This document shows positions 24,301 through 35,565 of a DNA stretch of 64,000 nt, in pieces. Source of the stretch: Nymphaea colorata (taxonomy: Eukaryota > Streptophyta > Magnoliopsida > Nymphaeales > Nymphaeaceae); assembly GCF_008831285.2 (NCBI RefSeq), contig NC_045138.2, positions 28,925,934 to 28,989,933 of the forward strand, given 5' to 3'. The translations under genes were made by a program, and so were the position numbers. The notes beneath the pieces were generated by a model. That model saw only the letters and a program-made list of their open reading frames with translations. It did not search any database and was not told the origin of the DNA. How positions within the stretch are numbered: position 1 is the first letter of the stretch; the number at the start of each line of letters is the position of its first letter.

Positions 24301-27300
24301 GCAGCTACCCCTGAGCTACCATGTGAAATAGCAATGATTCCAATGGAATCCGGACCAGGCTAGACATAAGTGTAAAGCCATCAGTTTTTTCATCAATAAA
24401 GCAAAAAGAATCTCCATTTCATTACACCCACCTTCATCCCAGGCATTTGAATCCACTCAACAGCAGTTCCAGTAGCCTTTGAAAGAAACTCTGTTAAAGC
24501 CTCCTCAGCAATTGAAAGAAGTCTAGAAGATGGGAAATAAAAATAAATTGTCATTATCAGACTTAGCATTCACAGCTATGACAAACAAAAACAACAGCTG
24601 AGTAGTGCAAAAAAAGTGAAACATTAAAATATCTATTTTAAAAATCAGCTCAAGGAACACTCCTGAAAGAGAAAACATGAAAATCAGTAATATCAAATGC
24701 ATCAAATTACAGAAAGCAGTAGATACCCACTACGAAGACAAATATGAACTTAGATCCAAGATAACATAATGCAACAGTCGCCACATTTTCTGAAAAAGAA
24801 CGACGGCCATGAAGCTAAACGCCTTTTTACCAATCAAAGGCCAGTTACATAAAAAGAGTGAATAAAAATGAGAAGGAACAAAAGGAAAGGAAGTTATATG
24901 AAGCAGATGGAACGAAAAGGGAAGGAGTCTAGTTACATAGCGACACAAAATTAATCAAATATGCAACACGGGATGCTAATCTGAAAGGCAAGGTTAACAG
25001 AGCGGCAAGACATGTTCACTTACCCAGCTGGACTAGCATCCCTAGGAGGATTTGGTGTTGTCAAGTGGTGTTGACCACTAGTCACCACAGATTCACAGCT
25101 TGTATCTGTCGTAGCCACGGATGGCTGCAAGTACCATCAACCAAGTTTAGCGTCTGTAACAATCCTAATATCAAATATTGCAGAATAATAAAGCAAAGTA
25201 ACTCGTAAAAGTTACAGCAATGAAGTTCAAGCATGCATGCGAGAAAAATGTCCAATCACCATCCCATATTTTTAGCTAAAAATATGGTCTAACAGGAACG
25301 ACTAATAGTTTCTAAATACATTTTTGCAACTAGAAGTATGCCCAGTCACGTATTCCCTGGTTACTGAGTGCACGTCGTTTTATAAATGCGTGGAATCATT
25401 TCCTAAAATTCAGCTGCACATTTCGTCCTTGGGCGGAGGGGAACAGAAGTGAGCGGGACGTAACATCGAATAAAAGCAAACAAATAGGAACGCTGATTTT
25501 ATTATGCTGCCTGCCATAGTTAATCGCGATAAATGCCACACACAAAATGAAATAAAAGCAAGCAATAATGACGCCTTTAGGAGGGCGGCTGAAAAAGGAA
25601 GTCCGCGCTCTGCCTGCTGAGTGCTGAGGCGCCTCTCTAAGCTTGGACCAACGTGTAGCTGATTCCAATGTGCACTCGTGACAAGCCCAGCAAGTTCGCC
25701 GGGACACCGATGAGTCACGGTGATGGAACCGAAAGGCTCTGGCACTTGAGGCACAGGACACCACCCAATAGTCGCTAAAGCTGCTACAGTAATAGCAGCC
25801 TTTCCTTTCCAAGTACCAAGGCGAGCAGATTTTTTTTCCCTTTTTTTGGTTTTGTCCAAAAGCCAAAAAGCCAGCAGACGATGAGTTGAAGATAATCATT
25901 GCGAACGCTGGTCAAAACACCGGTGAGAATTGGCAACCAGTCTCATGGTGCGTTTTTGCAACCACTTTGGCCTGTGAAACCACGCCAAGCTCGTAGATTA
26001 TTGCCCCAACCTCTTCCTTGAGTACACACACACTCGCAGTCACAGGTCCTTTAGCTGAAAGCAGAACCGCACGCCCAAACGAGACGCAGGTTCGAAGTGG
26101 GTTCAAAGAAAAGGACCGAGTTGGAAAAAAGAGAGGCAGCGTTGTCCTTTCTAGAATTAGGGGACCTGGCGGCTGCGATGCCAGGAAAACACAAGTTGGA
26201 TAGCTATTGCTAACTGGTAATGCTACTCATATAGTTACCATTATGAGTATAAACAACCAACCATAATAGTAAAATCTCATTGGATGCAACCATTCTAGTC
26301 CTAGTTGCCCAAATAAAGGGAAATGTTTTGGTTAGAGAATAGTTCGCATTCACTTGGTCATCCGAACGGTTCGCGTTCTTTCTTCCAGATCCTCGAAGTC
26401 AAGAAGTTTTGTTTGGAGGGTGCTCGTTTGTGATTTCGTCTCCACCCTTTGAGCGTTTCTCGATGGGAAAACAAAAAGAATAAAAGAAGTTAAGAGCACA
26501 AGAGAGGGTGACGAACATTTTGAGCCTGCTGGCGAAAATACCCATTCTCATACACCAATTGTGACACCTGCTTTTGGAGACGGTCGTTCTCTTCCATCAA
26601 AAGCTTGTTCATGGCCGTCAGTTTCCTGTTCACAGCCTGCAGACGGGAGGCCTCCTTCCGCTGTTTTTCTCTGCATCTGAAGGAACCAAGACAAAAAAAA
26701 AAAAAGGAACTAAGCAACCACTCAGAAAAACAAGATGATAAACCAATCTTCGTACACATTAACACCACCACTTCAGGCGACCAATAAAAAAACAAAGCAA
26801 GACAACAAAATAAAAAACGACTAGAAATATACACAAGGAAGCGCCAATCTCGTCGTAAGTGCACATGCCTAAAGAGAACCGGCCTCTACACAGTTGAAGG
26901 GAAAGGAGAGGGTGTCCACCGACCCCTTTTTTGTAAACATTCTAAAGAAACTCAAAGATAAGGCGGACAAAAATATCTATTTAAAATTTAGAGCAACAAA
27001 TTTCTTTCTTGTAGCAAAGATTATGGATACATGGAGAACGCTCCCCTGAACAGGTACGAAGAGAAACCACATACACTTACTACGCAGCAAATACAATTTA
27101 TTAGGCAGCGCAGTCGACAAAGAAAGCAAAAAAAGACGAAGGAAATGCAAGATTTCACCATTACCTTCGATTCTGAAACCAGACTTTGATCTGTTTAGGC
27201 TCGATGTTCGACAGTATGGGACACTCCCGAATCAACTGCTGTCTCCGGATGGCGCTTGGTTTAGGGCACTCATGGTAAAGCCTCTCCAAAGCCTCCACTT

Positions 27301-27379
27301 GTTCAGGCGTGTAGCGAACGTACTTCCCGGGGTCTATGGCCGCACCTTTGGAATCCTTACAGGAAGTAACGCTCATCAT
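18325..27379 (-). CDS. ATHB15-like: Class III HD-Zip transcription factor (ATHB15/CORONA-like), 18 coding exons, 839 aa
   Basis: Coding exons, 5' to 3' on the minus strand: 27379-27165, 26676-26517, 25124-25024, 24522-24432, 24359-24264, 24057-23944, 23759-23676, 23304-23149, 22926-22852, 22653-22547, 22474-22282, 21517-21332, 20167-20090, 20011-19877, 19559-19234, 19054-18949, 18702-18553, 18471-18325. They sum to 2520 nt with no internal stop. In order: homeodomain at about residues 19-80 (IKVWFQNRR at 64-72), leucine zipper with Leu at 84, 91, 98, 105 and 112, START domain at about 155-380, and C-terminal MEKHLA domain at about 690-838, ending NWSFI. Length and 18 exons match the family. 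The N-terminus with SCKDSK and RYTPEQVEALERLYHECPKP points to the ATHB15/ATHB8 branch. It is a nuclear DNA-binding regulator of meristem, polarity and vascular development in known relatives, repressed by miR165/166. One GC-AG intron (15) and one weak donor (intron 2) are present. Confidence 0.95.
19055..19233 (-). other. GC-AG intron (intron 15) of the HD-Zip III gene
   Basis: After the codons for CHSY the exon ends ACAG and the intron starts GCAAGG; it ends TCGCAG before GCTTCAT. Only this junction restores the frame (AG|G = Arg) between the WICHSY segment and the HLGADLL segment, which are contiguous in relatives. GC donors with an AG|GCAAG context are the usual minor donor class handled by the U2 spliceosome. 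Confidence 0.85.
23407..23559. mobile_element. MITE-like element, about 153 bp, in an HD-Zip III intron
   Basis: The ends form an imperfect terminal inverted repeat of about 24 bp. The left end reads GTTTGGCAACA then AGAATACTAACAC; the right end, reverse-complemented, reads GTTTGGCAACA then GAATCACTAACAC. It has no coding capacity. I cannot see a clear target-site duplication, so the superfamily is open. It lies in the intron 23305-23675. Confidence 0.7.
23787..23922. repeat. 68-bp tandem duplication inside an HD-Zip III intron
   Basis: Two adjacent copies 68 bp apart share TGTATTTCAT near the start and TATACTGTACAAATAGGAAG near the end, with several substitutions. The pair fills most of the intron 23760-23943. 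Confidence 0.85.
24350..24442 (-). promoter_or_regulatory. miR165/166 target site, split by an intron
   Basis: The mRNA site is formed by joining the end of coding exon 4 (CTGGGATGAAG, 24442-24432) to the start of exon 5 (CCTGGTCCGG, 24359-24350). The intron between begins GTGGGTG and ends GTCTAG. The spliced 21 nt encodes the PGMKPGP stretch and matches the conserved HD-Zip III site. Regulation by miR165/166 is established for the family; here it is inferred from the match. Confidence 0.93.
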
Positions 27380-29433
27380 GCCTTCAGCAGTTTCCCTGAT
27401 CAAAACAGCGGCCAGACAAGATACTCAACCCCTAGACTCTTCCTCAACTCCTCCTTTGGCTTTCGACAAGTTTTCTTTCCTTTTCCTCCCCAAAGTACAC
27501 GTTCCTTCAGGCTGGAAAAACTTCACCAATGGATGAGATTTTGCTGTACTAATTGCAAAGTGTCACCATCCCTGCGAGTTTTTCTTAAGCTCCCTCTCCT
27601 TTTCTCCCTCCAAATCATCCCCTCTTCAAAGTAGCAACTCTTAAATAAAGAAAAGTCCTACAATGATGGTTTTCTTCTATCCTGGAATAATGACTCGAAA
27701 ACTGAGTACTGAGACTACGAAAAAACACTGAATGCTGCCACCTCTCAGGAATCTGCTTTTTTTTTCTTTAATAATATATATGCGTCGCTAACCTCCAACT
27801 TCCTTGTTTTACTCAAGATGCTCGATCAGCATTTACAGGCTTCAGATACCAGAAGAATCGACTAATGCGGTCGCTTTCATCCCCTCAAAAACTTCCACCT
27901 TTTTCCGGCCAAGATATCGAAATCTGTCAAATTTGAAACAGCAGCTCTTTGGCCTTAGTCTCCTTTACCACATGCCAGAAAAGAAGCACGGAAACTATAG
28001 TCTCCGTCATGAGACCGGGTCCATTAACGGCCACATCTATATAAGTCCCGATTCTTGCCAAGATGACCAAGATATATAAAAATTTTCAAACACGTTGCCA
28101 AAGAAACAAACTGTAAATATATGTACCCTTCAAGCAATCGTGATGAAGACGGATGGTTGACGAACTCTTCACTCTGAACAGAGAACTAAAAAGAAACGCA
28201 TTCTTCAGTTTTTTGAGTCCCAAAGAGAAATTCAAACCAGAAACAGACTGAATTTGGCCAAAATATGAAAACAATACTTTTTAAGGAATCGAGATACACA
28301 TACTGGAAGGATGACGTCGGAGTCATCTTTCACAGGGCCATAGATCAACTAGGACGCTTAGGAGCAGAATGAGACATAAAGATCTTAAGAGGGACCTGGA
28401 GGAAGGGGGAGGGGAATGAAATAGGGGAATACTATTTATGAATGTCTGGTTTCTACCTTTAGTTTTTCAAGTAGAAATCCAAACTATCTAAGTTAGAATC
28501 ATGCTGACTACTTTCTTTGATCTAAAATTATGAAGTCCGGCAAATTCTCCATTATTTTTTCCCTAATTAAACTTAAGAGACTGAGACTGACAAAACCGTA
28601 ACCGCAACTCCTTTCTTTTAGGGTCACAAATTTTCTTCGACCAAAAACAAGAGTCGAACCAATGAGTTTCTTCAAACTTAAAAAACACCACAACAATTTT
28701 TGTTCAATTTTTTCGTCAAAATTTCACAACATAACAACAAGATATGGACGACAAGCGACCAGACCCTTTGCCGAACCCAGAAACAGATTATTAACTGGGA
28801 TGGAAAAGCATTAACAGGAAGCATCTGAAAGAGGACCCCCAAACACCTCACTTAAAGCTAGGGACTCAGGATCGGAGATCTTCAGCCAAGCGGGCCAAGA
28901 CTTAGCCTAGCGAAGGAAACGGACAGGGTAAGAGAAGAATGGCAACGCAGAAACCAGAAACAACACAGATCCTCAACCTAGAACCACCGATCCCTCTCAC
29001 AACACCGAATCGATTACCTTTTAGAAGCAAAACATAATCGAGATCGCTCCCTCGCCGGCTAACGCCTACAGAGGGTCTTAGACTTTGATCACCAAGCTAC
29101 GGGAGCCGGACTCTCGCTCATCCCGCGGAAGCTGGGCGTCCGTCGCCGGACAGAGGTTGGGAAAGTCGGTGAAATGAACGGAAACAGTAACAAGAGAAGA
29201 AGCAGCGCCTATGAGACGCATCGAGCGGCAGAAGACGTAACTCCGTGTCCCAGAGCTCTCTCCCGTTGCCCAGAGTAAAGGACGTTTCCTTCCTCCTGCC
29301 GATGGAGTTCCTCTTCTTCCTTCTTTCCCGAGACGCTTCCTCTGGCTCCTTTCAAGACTGAGTGAGAAATGAACGACCAGACTCTGCTGTAATGACAACA
29401 CAGAGACTATGGCGGGGAATTTGCTTATATATA
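27165..29433 (-). promoter_or_regulatory. Probable promoter, 5' UTR exon and 5' UTR intron of the HD-Zip III gene
   Basis: TATATATAAG lies at 29433-29424 on the minus strand, so transcription may start near 29395. A non-coding exon from there could end at 29018 with donor AAAAG|GTAATC. The matching acceptor is TTTGATCAG at 27397-27396, 16 nt before the ATG at 27379. This gives a 5' UTR intron of about 1.6 kb. The putative leader has an upstream reading frame at 29221-29078. Long leaders with introns are common in this family; the exact exon is inference. Confidence 0.55.
29078..29221 (-). other. Upstream open reading frame (47 codons) in the putative HD-Zip III leader
   Basis: An ATG at 29221 opens a frame beginning MRLIGAASS and ending SRSLVIKV before a stop at 29078, all inside the proposed 5' UTR exon. 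A second tiny frame (ATG TTT TGC TTC TAA) lies just before the proposed donor. If the leader model is right these could reduce translation of the main frame. Confidence 0.4.
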
Positions 29434-29966
29434 CGCAGCCCGGCGACGGTTGGGAGCCACTGCCTTGAGCTTACCCTTATCTGATCTCGAAATTTCCATC
29501 ATGCCATCCCTAGCCCTTGGTCCAACAGCGATCACGTTGACACCACTCTGACACGAAACGGCCATGGCTTCATTGAATCCTGGTTTGATAAGGAGATGGT
29601 TTGGAAGTTTTAGTCGTAAATCTGTGGGATGGAATGTCTCACATTGATGTCCACTTGAATTCCGCAAAATCGACATCTTTAGACGGGTAAATTTATCACG
29701 GATAAGTTTTATAAAATATTTTATTTTAAATAAACTGTCCCCACAAAAAGTTGGGAACTTGGGGTGTGTTTAAAGTGAATTGGCAAAAATTCACCATGAT
29801 TAATCGATGAAATAAAGATACCCTTAAAACATAATACATATTCTTATTTGATACGTTTGATGAGATCAATAGTATAATGGGTTCATAAACAGTGTTTGTA
29901 TACACCAAGGGATGGTAGGTAACCATTTTTTGTTTTGGATGTCAATTTTTAGAAATGGTACCAAGG

Positions 29967-30166
29967 CAGTGGCGGAGCCAGCGTGGGGCAGGTGTGGGCG
30001 CCTGCCCACGCCAGCTCAAGAAAACTCCATATGAAATGGAGTCTCAACCCAACTTCACCCCTGTGTTGCCCACGCCAATATTTGCTTTATTTTTAAAATA
30101 ACAGAAAATTTTTTCACAAACTATGTACTAGTGCCTCATAGCCAAAAATTTCTGGCTCCGCCACTG
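29967..30166. mobile_element. Non-autonomous hAT-type MITE, 200 bp, with 8-bp target-site duplication
   Basis: The ends are a perfect 15-bp terminal inverted repeat: CAGTGGCGGAGCCAG at 29967-29981 and its reverse complement at 30152-30166. The flanks carry a perfect 8-bp duplication, TACCAAGG, at 29959-29966 and 30167-30174. Eight-bp duplications and a CA(G) start are typical of the hAT superfamily. There is no coding capacity. The intact ends suggest a fairly recent insertion. Confidence 0.92.
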
Positions 30167-30719
30167 TACCAAGGTCGATGCTTTAAGGAGACCAAGTGTT
30201 GGGTGGGAGCTTAACTCTTATTTGACTAGTATATCGACTCTGACATGCTTTTCTTTAAACATGGGTTGAGCGAGACCTTCAGCTCTTATATGAATAGTAT
30301 GATGAAATACTATCCACGCTCTTTTTTAAACATGGGACGACTCTTGTCTTTGTCTTAAATTACCATGGTAAAAAATTACTTTTCACATTGTTAAGAAACT
30401 TTTTCAAAGCATAGATTGATTATATATCATAGATTCATTGTATTATTTTATAAAATGATTCAATTTCAATTCTAACACAGACACCTTTCTTCGATAACTG
30501 ATTTTTTTTTTTAATATTTAACTAGAAAAATTTTGTTTCTAGCATGCAACCGTTTGGGTCACACCCTTACATCTATGTAGTTCTCAATTGTTATAAACTT
30601 ACGTACGTTCAACTCAAGTATATGATACAATATTCAAAATGCTAATCCCATCTTACCGCCTGGTTACACTAAGGCCTATGAGGGAAGACATGTGAGTGAG
30701 GAATGTTAAAAGAGGACGG

Positions 30720-31125
30720 GTATAGGTCGGCTCGTGAACAAGTTCGAGCTAAGTCATTTGCTTAACGAGCCAAACTCGTGTTTATGAGTCAATTCGTTCA
30801 AATAATCAAGTTGATTATGAGCTCAACATGTAACTGTCGAGTCGAGTTCGAGCTTTAATCAAATCAATATATTCAAACGAGTTTATGAGTTTGTCAGAGT
30901 TTTAGTCGAGTGGAGCTCGAGCTCAACACGTAACGATGAATATCAATTCTATTCAAACGAGTTTGTCGAGCCTTAATCGAGTCGAGCTCGAGCTCAACTC
31001 GTAACTGCTGAGTTGAGCTCGAGCTGCTTCCATCGAGCTATATCGAGTTCGAGTCGAGTCGAACTTGAGGTTTCATTAATCAAACCGAGAGCTGATTGAA
31101 TTTGGACTCGACTCGACTCTACTCG
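30720..31125. repeat. GAGCTCGAG-rich degenerate repeat block
   Basis: Motifs such as GAGCTCGAG, GAGTCGAG and AACTCGTAAC recur on both strands over about 400 bp with spacing too irregular for a simple tandem array. It resembles dispersed repeats common in plant genomes; I could not assign a class. Confidence 0.6.
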
Positions 31126-31736
31126 TGTTCACTACGACAAACAAACGGCACATGAAAGTTGTCTCGGGATGAGAGGGCGGTGTGGTGGTGGTGGTGGAGA
31201 GAGGCAGTAGGTGGCAGGAGGCGAAAGGGAAGGCAAAGTTGGAGGGCGTTTTGGTCACGGGAGGAAACGAGGGAAAAAAGCTGCGTGAATTGCAATGAAG
31301 GAGAGGGAGGAAGCGTGTGAAGCAGTGCGGGTCAGCGGAAGACAGAATTATGAGCGTTTGCATGCGCCCCGATTTCCCCCCACTCAACCCATTTCTTTAT
31401 TATTGTTATTTCTTTCGTTTCTCCATCCCCATCCAACCTTCACATGCCATCATCCATCACGCCATGCCATCTCTGCCTAAATGGATCGATACCTGAACGA
31501 CCGTGCCGACTTCGATCCGAATCTACTTGTTCGTGTTTGCGGGACCTTGCGATTAGCTCGTTCCGCATTCCCGTGGCGTTGATCTCCATGTTCTTTTTCT
31601 AAATTTCGTAACAAGTTCAATGGGAAAAAAAATTTTACAAGTTCCAACAATATCAGTCAAGAACTAATGGTTCTTTTCTTAATTATTTTTTCACTTATTA
31701 TATTAATTTATGAATTTCAAAACAGAAGAAAAAAAG

Positions 31737-31760
31737 TTTTTTTTTTTTTTTTTTTTTTTT
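31737..31760. repeat. Poly-T tract
   Basis: A run of 24 T. It may be an oligo(T) expansion or the reverse-complement tail of a retroelement; no element body is clear next to it. Confidence 0.9.
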
Positions 31761-33407
31761 ACTTATTATATCAGCTAAACTGCATTCAGACGGAGAACCG
31801 AGAGACTTTGTTGTTCAATAAATGGTGTAAAATCTTACTCCTATGCTTGCTTTGGTTTATAGAAGGTTAATAGTCACAATAATAATGCTGAACTAAAATT
31901 TTTTATGAGGGGATTAAATTATAGTTTCAAAAAGTTGAGAGGAACTGAAATATCATTTCTAAATTTTTTTATATAAAATAAATAATTTTATTTAATTTAC
32001 ATGTACATTTTAAAAATTTATGTGGAAAGCCAAGACCCTACTAGCCCCTTGGCTCCACCCTTCATAATAACCAAATCAACATATAAAAAATTATTTTTTA
32101 ATATATGCACAAAATCTGTTGCTATAATGAAATATTTTTTTAGTCGGTGTGAGGCCTTCCCAGTCTTGCTCCAGTCAAGGTTGGTCGGGAGTCAATTTTT
32201 GCTCAAGTAAGTCCACTAAGGAGCCTCATTTTATGACTAACCCCAAGAATTAAGGGTGTTTTATTTTTAGTCTTAGGGTGCTTCATTTTCATAACTAGTT
32301 CTAAGAGGCTGACGCTCTTTCTCTTCTTGCGGCAGCTTTCCTTTGGGGTCAAGGTCTACTTTTGAACTTAGGTGAGCAGATGGTTACTCCGTTCAACTCA
32401 AGAGTAATGTCTACCATTGTTGGTAATTTAGAAACAGAGCGGCCACTGAATCAAACTGGTGCACTAACCCGACCGGCTACGTTATGCTCCTCGCAGAAGC
32501 CAAAGACGAGCTTGCATATATCAAAATTTTGTTTTGTACAAATATAAAACATAAAATAAAAGCTTGAAGAAGATCCAAGTATTTCATAATTTTGGAACAA
32601 TATATAAAGGCTTAAAACGGCTCAATCAAAGTGAAAGTCTAAAAAGAATTTAGGAAATGATAGACAAAAACAAAATTACTGACGCCCTTTTTGCCCTAAA
32701 TACCAAAATGTGGCCATGACCTCCCCCTTCTTTGCTACATATCTCAATTCTAGCTTTCCAAATATCAAGGTTTCTACCAATGGTAATCTCAATAGTTCAA
32801 AGTTCAAATCCGGATCTAAACTGAACTGGGATTGGTACAATATGCGAAACTAAGTTAATAAAAGGGATTAGATGTAAACATGTAAATTAGATAATCCAAA
32901 TTTAGATGCAAATTGTTCGAAAAATCAGCTCATTAGAGCTAATCGAGACCGAAACGGGTTTGATTCGGAGACGGGCGCTGCTGGTAACGGATCTCGGTAT
33001 TGGAATCCAGATCCAGGGAAGGATCAGATTGCACTGGGCTATACAAAGTATTCCAAACTATTTGAATATAAAATTTAAAAACCATTGGGATCCATCGAGT
33101 AGGTCCCTTGTATAGCACATGTACTAAGGCAATGGACGCGGTTTTGGTTCACGGCGTGCAGACTGCAAAAGGAGCTCTGTCACGCCACTAAAACTGTAAG
33201 GACGTGTTTGGTTAGGATTTAGTGTCCAGGCTAAATTTGTCCTTGTAATCCCGCAAACGACACTACTTGTCTACTTTAGGATTATTACTTTTATCCCCAT
33301 CTACCTTATTGATTTTGTTGGATCTGACCAGGTGCTTGATGAAAACCTGCCAACACCAACCTTGTTTGATCGAATGCATGGGCAGTTGTTTGTTCTCATC
33401 TACCAAG

Positions 33408-33410
<3 letters not shown>

Positions 33411-33439
<29 letters not shown>
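33411..33439. repeat. AT microsatellite
   Basis: (AT)n of about 29 bp. Confidence 0.95.
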
Positions 33440-33443
<4 letters not shown>

Positions 33444-35385
33444 AAAGACAGTTGTTATTGAAGCATTAGCAATAGTTTGTGGCGCAGCAATGGTTTCATA
33501 ATATGTTAGCAATTGTTTTTTAAATTTTAACCATCCAGTAACATCTAAAATGATCGCAATAATGTTACTGATGTCAAGTTGGTGATCGCAATAGTGTTAC
33601 TGAGGTCAAGTTGGTCCGGTCATCAGGTCGACGCGTTCACATTGGTTGCCCACTCTCGGCTGTCGGGCGCCAGGTGGGCTCGAGTGCTGGGACAGACTGG
33701 ACATATGGACCTCTGCCTAGGTGTTATCACACAAAATGCCGCGCCTTGCTCGTCTCATTCAACACAGGCTTTGAGCTATGTTTGATGGAAAGTAACGTTA
33801 CCTTCTTGAATACTGGCAAGCCCCTGCCGAGCTAAGCCCAAGGCTTCTTGTACTGAACTTGTTTGAGCAGCAAATGTTCCATGAGTTGGATCATTCACCC
33901 ACGCTCCTTTTCTGTCGCCTTTTGGGGATGTGATGCAAGTCCTGCCACGGAGCTAAGATTTTTTTCTTCGGAGGTCCAAACCATAGTCTCTAAAGTTTTA
34001 TAGGGGCCGAAATTTAGAATTTTTTAAAACAGTGATAAGTTTTTCCTTTTGGCGACGGTGGGTTTGTGTTTGTGTTCCTCTTTAACATATAGTTCCATGA
34101 ATCTACTATCAATCAGCCAAACAATCAGGGAACTTGTTTTTAAAAAAGTAAGGACAGGTTATGCAAGCTAAAAATGACTAAGGAAATCTTGTCCCTGAAT
34201 CTTTTAGAAAAAGTAGGGGAGCCAGATATGGTAGCCCCTCAACTTTTTTTTTTAATATATATATTTTCAAATTAATATCTTTAAATATTTACTATGTTAT
34301 GTATACGATTGGCCCTTTTGATGTGAAAATTCCTTTCAAAAATTTTTTCTGCCACTGTCCAGGAGCGTCGATGATATAATGAGGCAGGTGTGGACAATTG
34401 CCACACGGACCCCAAGAAAGTTCTTACATTGATATTGATATTTCTAGGCAATTTTTCTTGTTCTTTAAAAATTTTAAATTCAATATCTAGTGCCCCTTCA
34501 CAAGAATTTCCTGGATCTGCCCTTCATATGATGATTTCATGAATGAGGTGAGTACCTTTTCGTTTCCTGTAAAACCATGCAAATTTTCAAAGACTATATG
34601 GAAGAACAAAAATTGAAGAAAAATACAGGTCAATCGACATTACGCCCAAATAATACACGATTTAAACATCTATGATATGTTGGTAGAGTTCCTTTTTCTT
34701 TTGCATGATTCTTTCTTGTGAGAAAGCAACAAAAATATGCAGATTATCTCTTGCTATGATTTTACAAAGCTAAATCCGTATGCCTTTAAAGAATAAAAGA
34801 AAAGGTATGCTTGTCTTTCTTACGCATAAAAGAAGAAACATGATTTTTTTTTTCTTTGTCATATTTTAAGGAGGAAGGAGACACCAAAACGCATAGGATT
34901 CCACCAAGTTTTGAGTCAAACTGAAGACCTGTCAGTGGTTGATCATGTTTCATCAAACACCCACAATCTCAAAATCCCATTGTCTTAATGTGGTAAAAAA
35001 AAATATTTGGTCATTTTCGAAGAGAAACAGTGTTGGTAATTCGTTTATTTACCATCCAATGATCATTTTTTGTCACTGTGATGGTGGTAGAAACAAAGCA
35101 CGTATTTTCGGCACGGGCCTGCTGAGAAAATGGGCAGAACTTCCATTAAACATGATTCAAGCTATACAAACATGGGATGGAGACAAAAAATTTTAAACTA
35201 TGAAGAACTTTACCTTACGAGTATATAGACATGACCTACTCGATTTCTTTGGAAAATTTTCACCCTCTATTGCCCTGTGGGAAGGTAAAATTTTTCCAGT
35301 TTAGTGGGTACCCTGAATTTTTTTTTCCTGATAATCAAATGTCCCCCCAAAGCGATGCAACCAAGGTGATGATACCCATATTAGT

Positions 35386-35449
35386 ACACCTTCATAATGT
35401 ACAATTTAATAAGCTTGATTGAGTATGAAGACATACATTATGAAGGTGT
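35386..35449. repeat. Perfect 16-bp inverted repeat with 32-nt loop
   Basis: ACACCTTCATAATGTA at 35386-35401 is the exact reverse complement of TACATTATGAAGGTGT at 35434-35449. The RNA or single strand would form a hairpin. No coding or terminator context is seen, and the arm is too short for a plant miRNA precursor. Confidence 0.85.
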
Positions 35450-35494
35450 AAAAGTGCATTGGACAAGGCGTTGTTCATGTTCCTTGCACCCAGG

Positions 35495-35565
35495 GGCTTG
35501 GTGCACCTGGGTGGGCCAGCGGCTGATACGCGGCGAGTCATTGGTTCAAGTTCTGTAGGTGCCAG
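35495..35565 (+). repeat. Possible tRNA-derived SINE-like fragment
   Basis: A box-A-like GGGCCAGCGG near 35512 and a box-B-like GGTTCAAGTTC near 35543 lie about 30 bp apart, the spacing of an internal pol III promoter. A T-run follows near 35689-35702. The A box deviates from consensus and no target duplication was found, so this is tentative. Confidence 0.35.

Noticed and set aside
27380-27403. HD-Zip III translation start at 27403
   Set aside because: The codon there is TTG, and the putative 5' UTR acceptor lies between it and the ATG at 27379.
35500-35560. tRNA gene
   Set aside because: Box-like motifs are present but no acceptor stem, anticodon loop or cloverleaf can be drawn; listed only as SINE-like.
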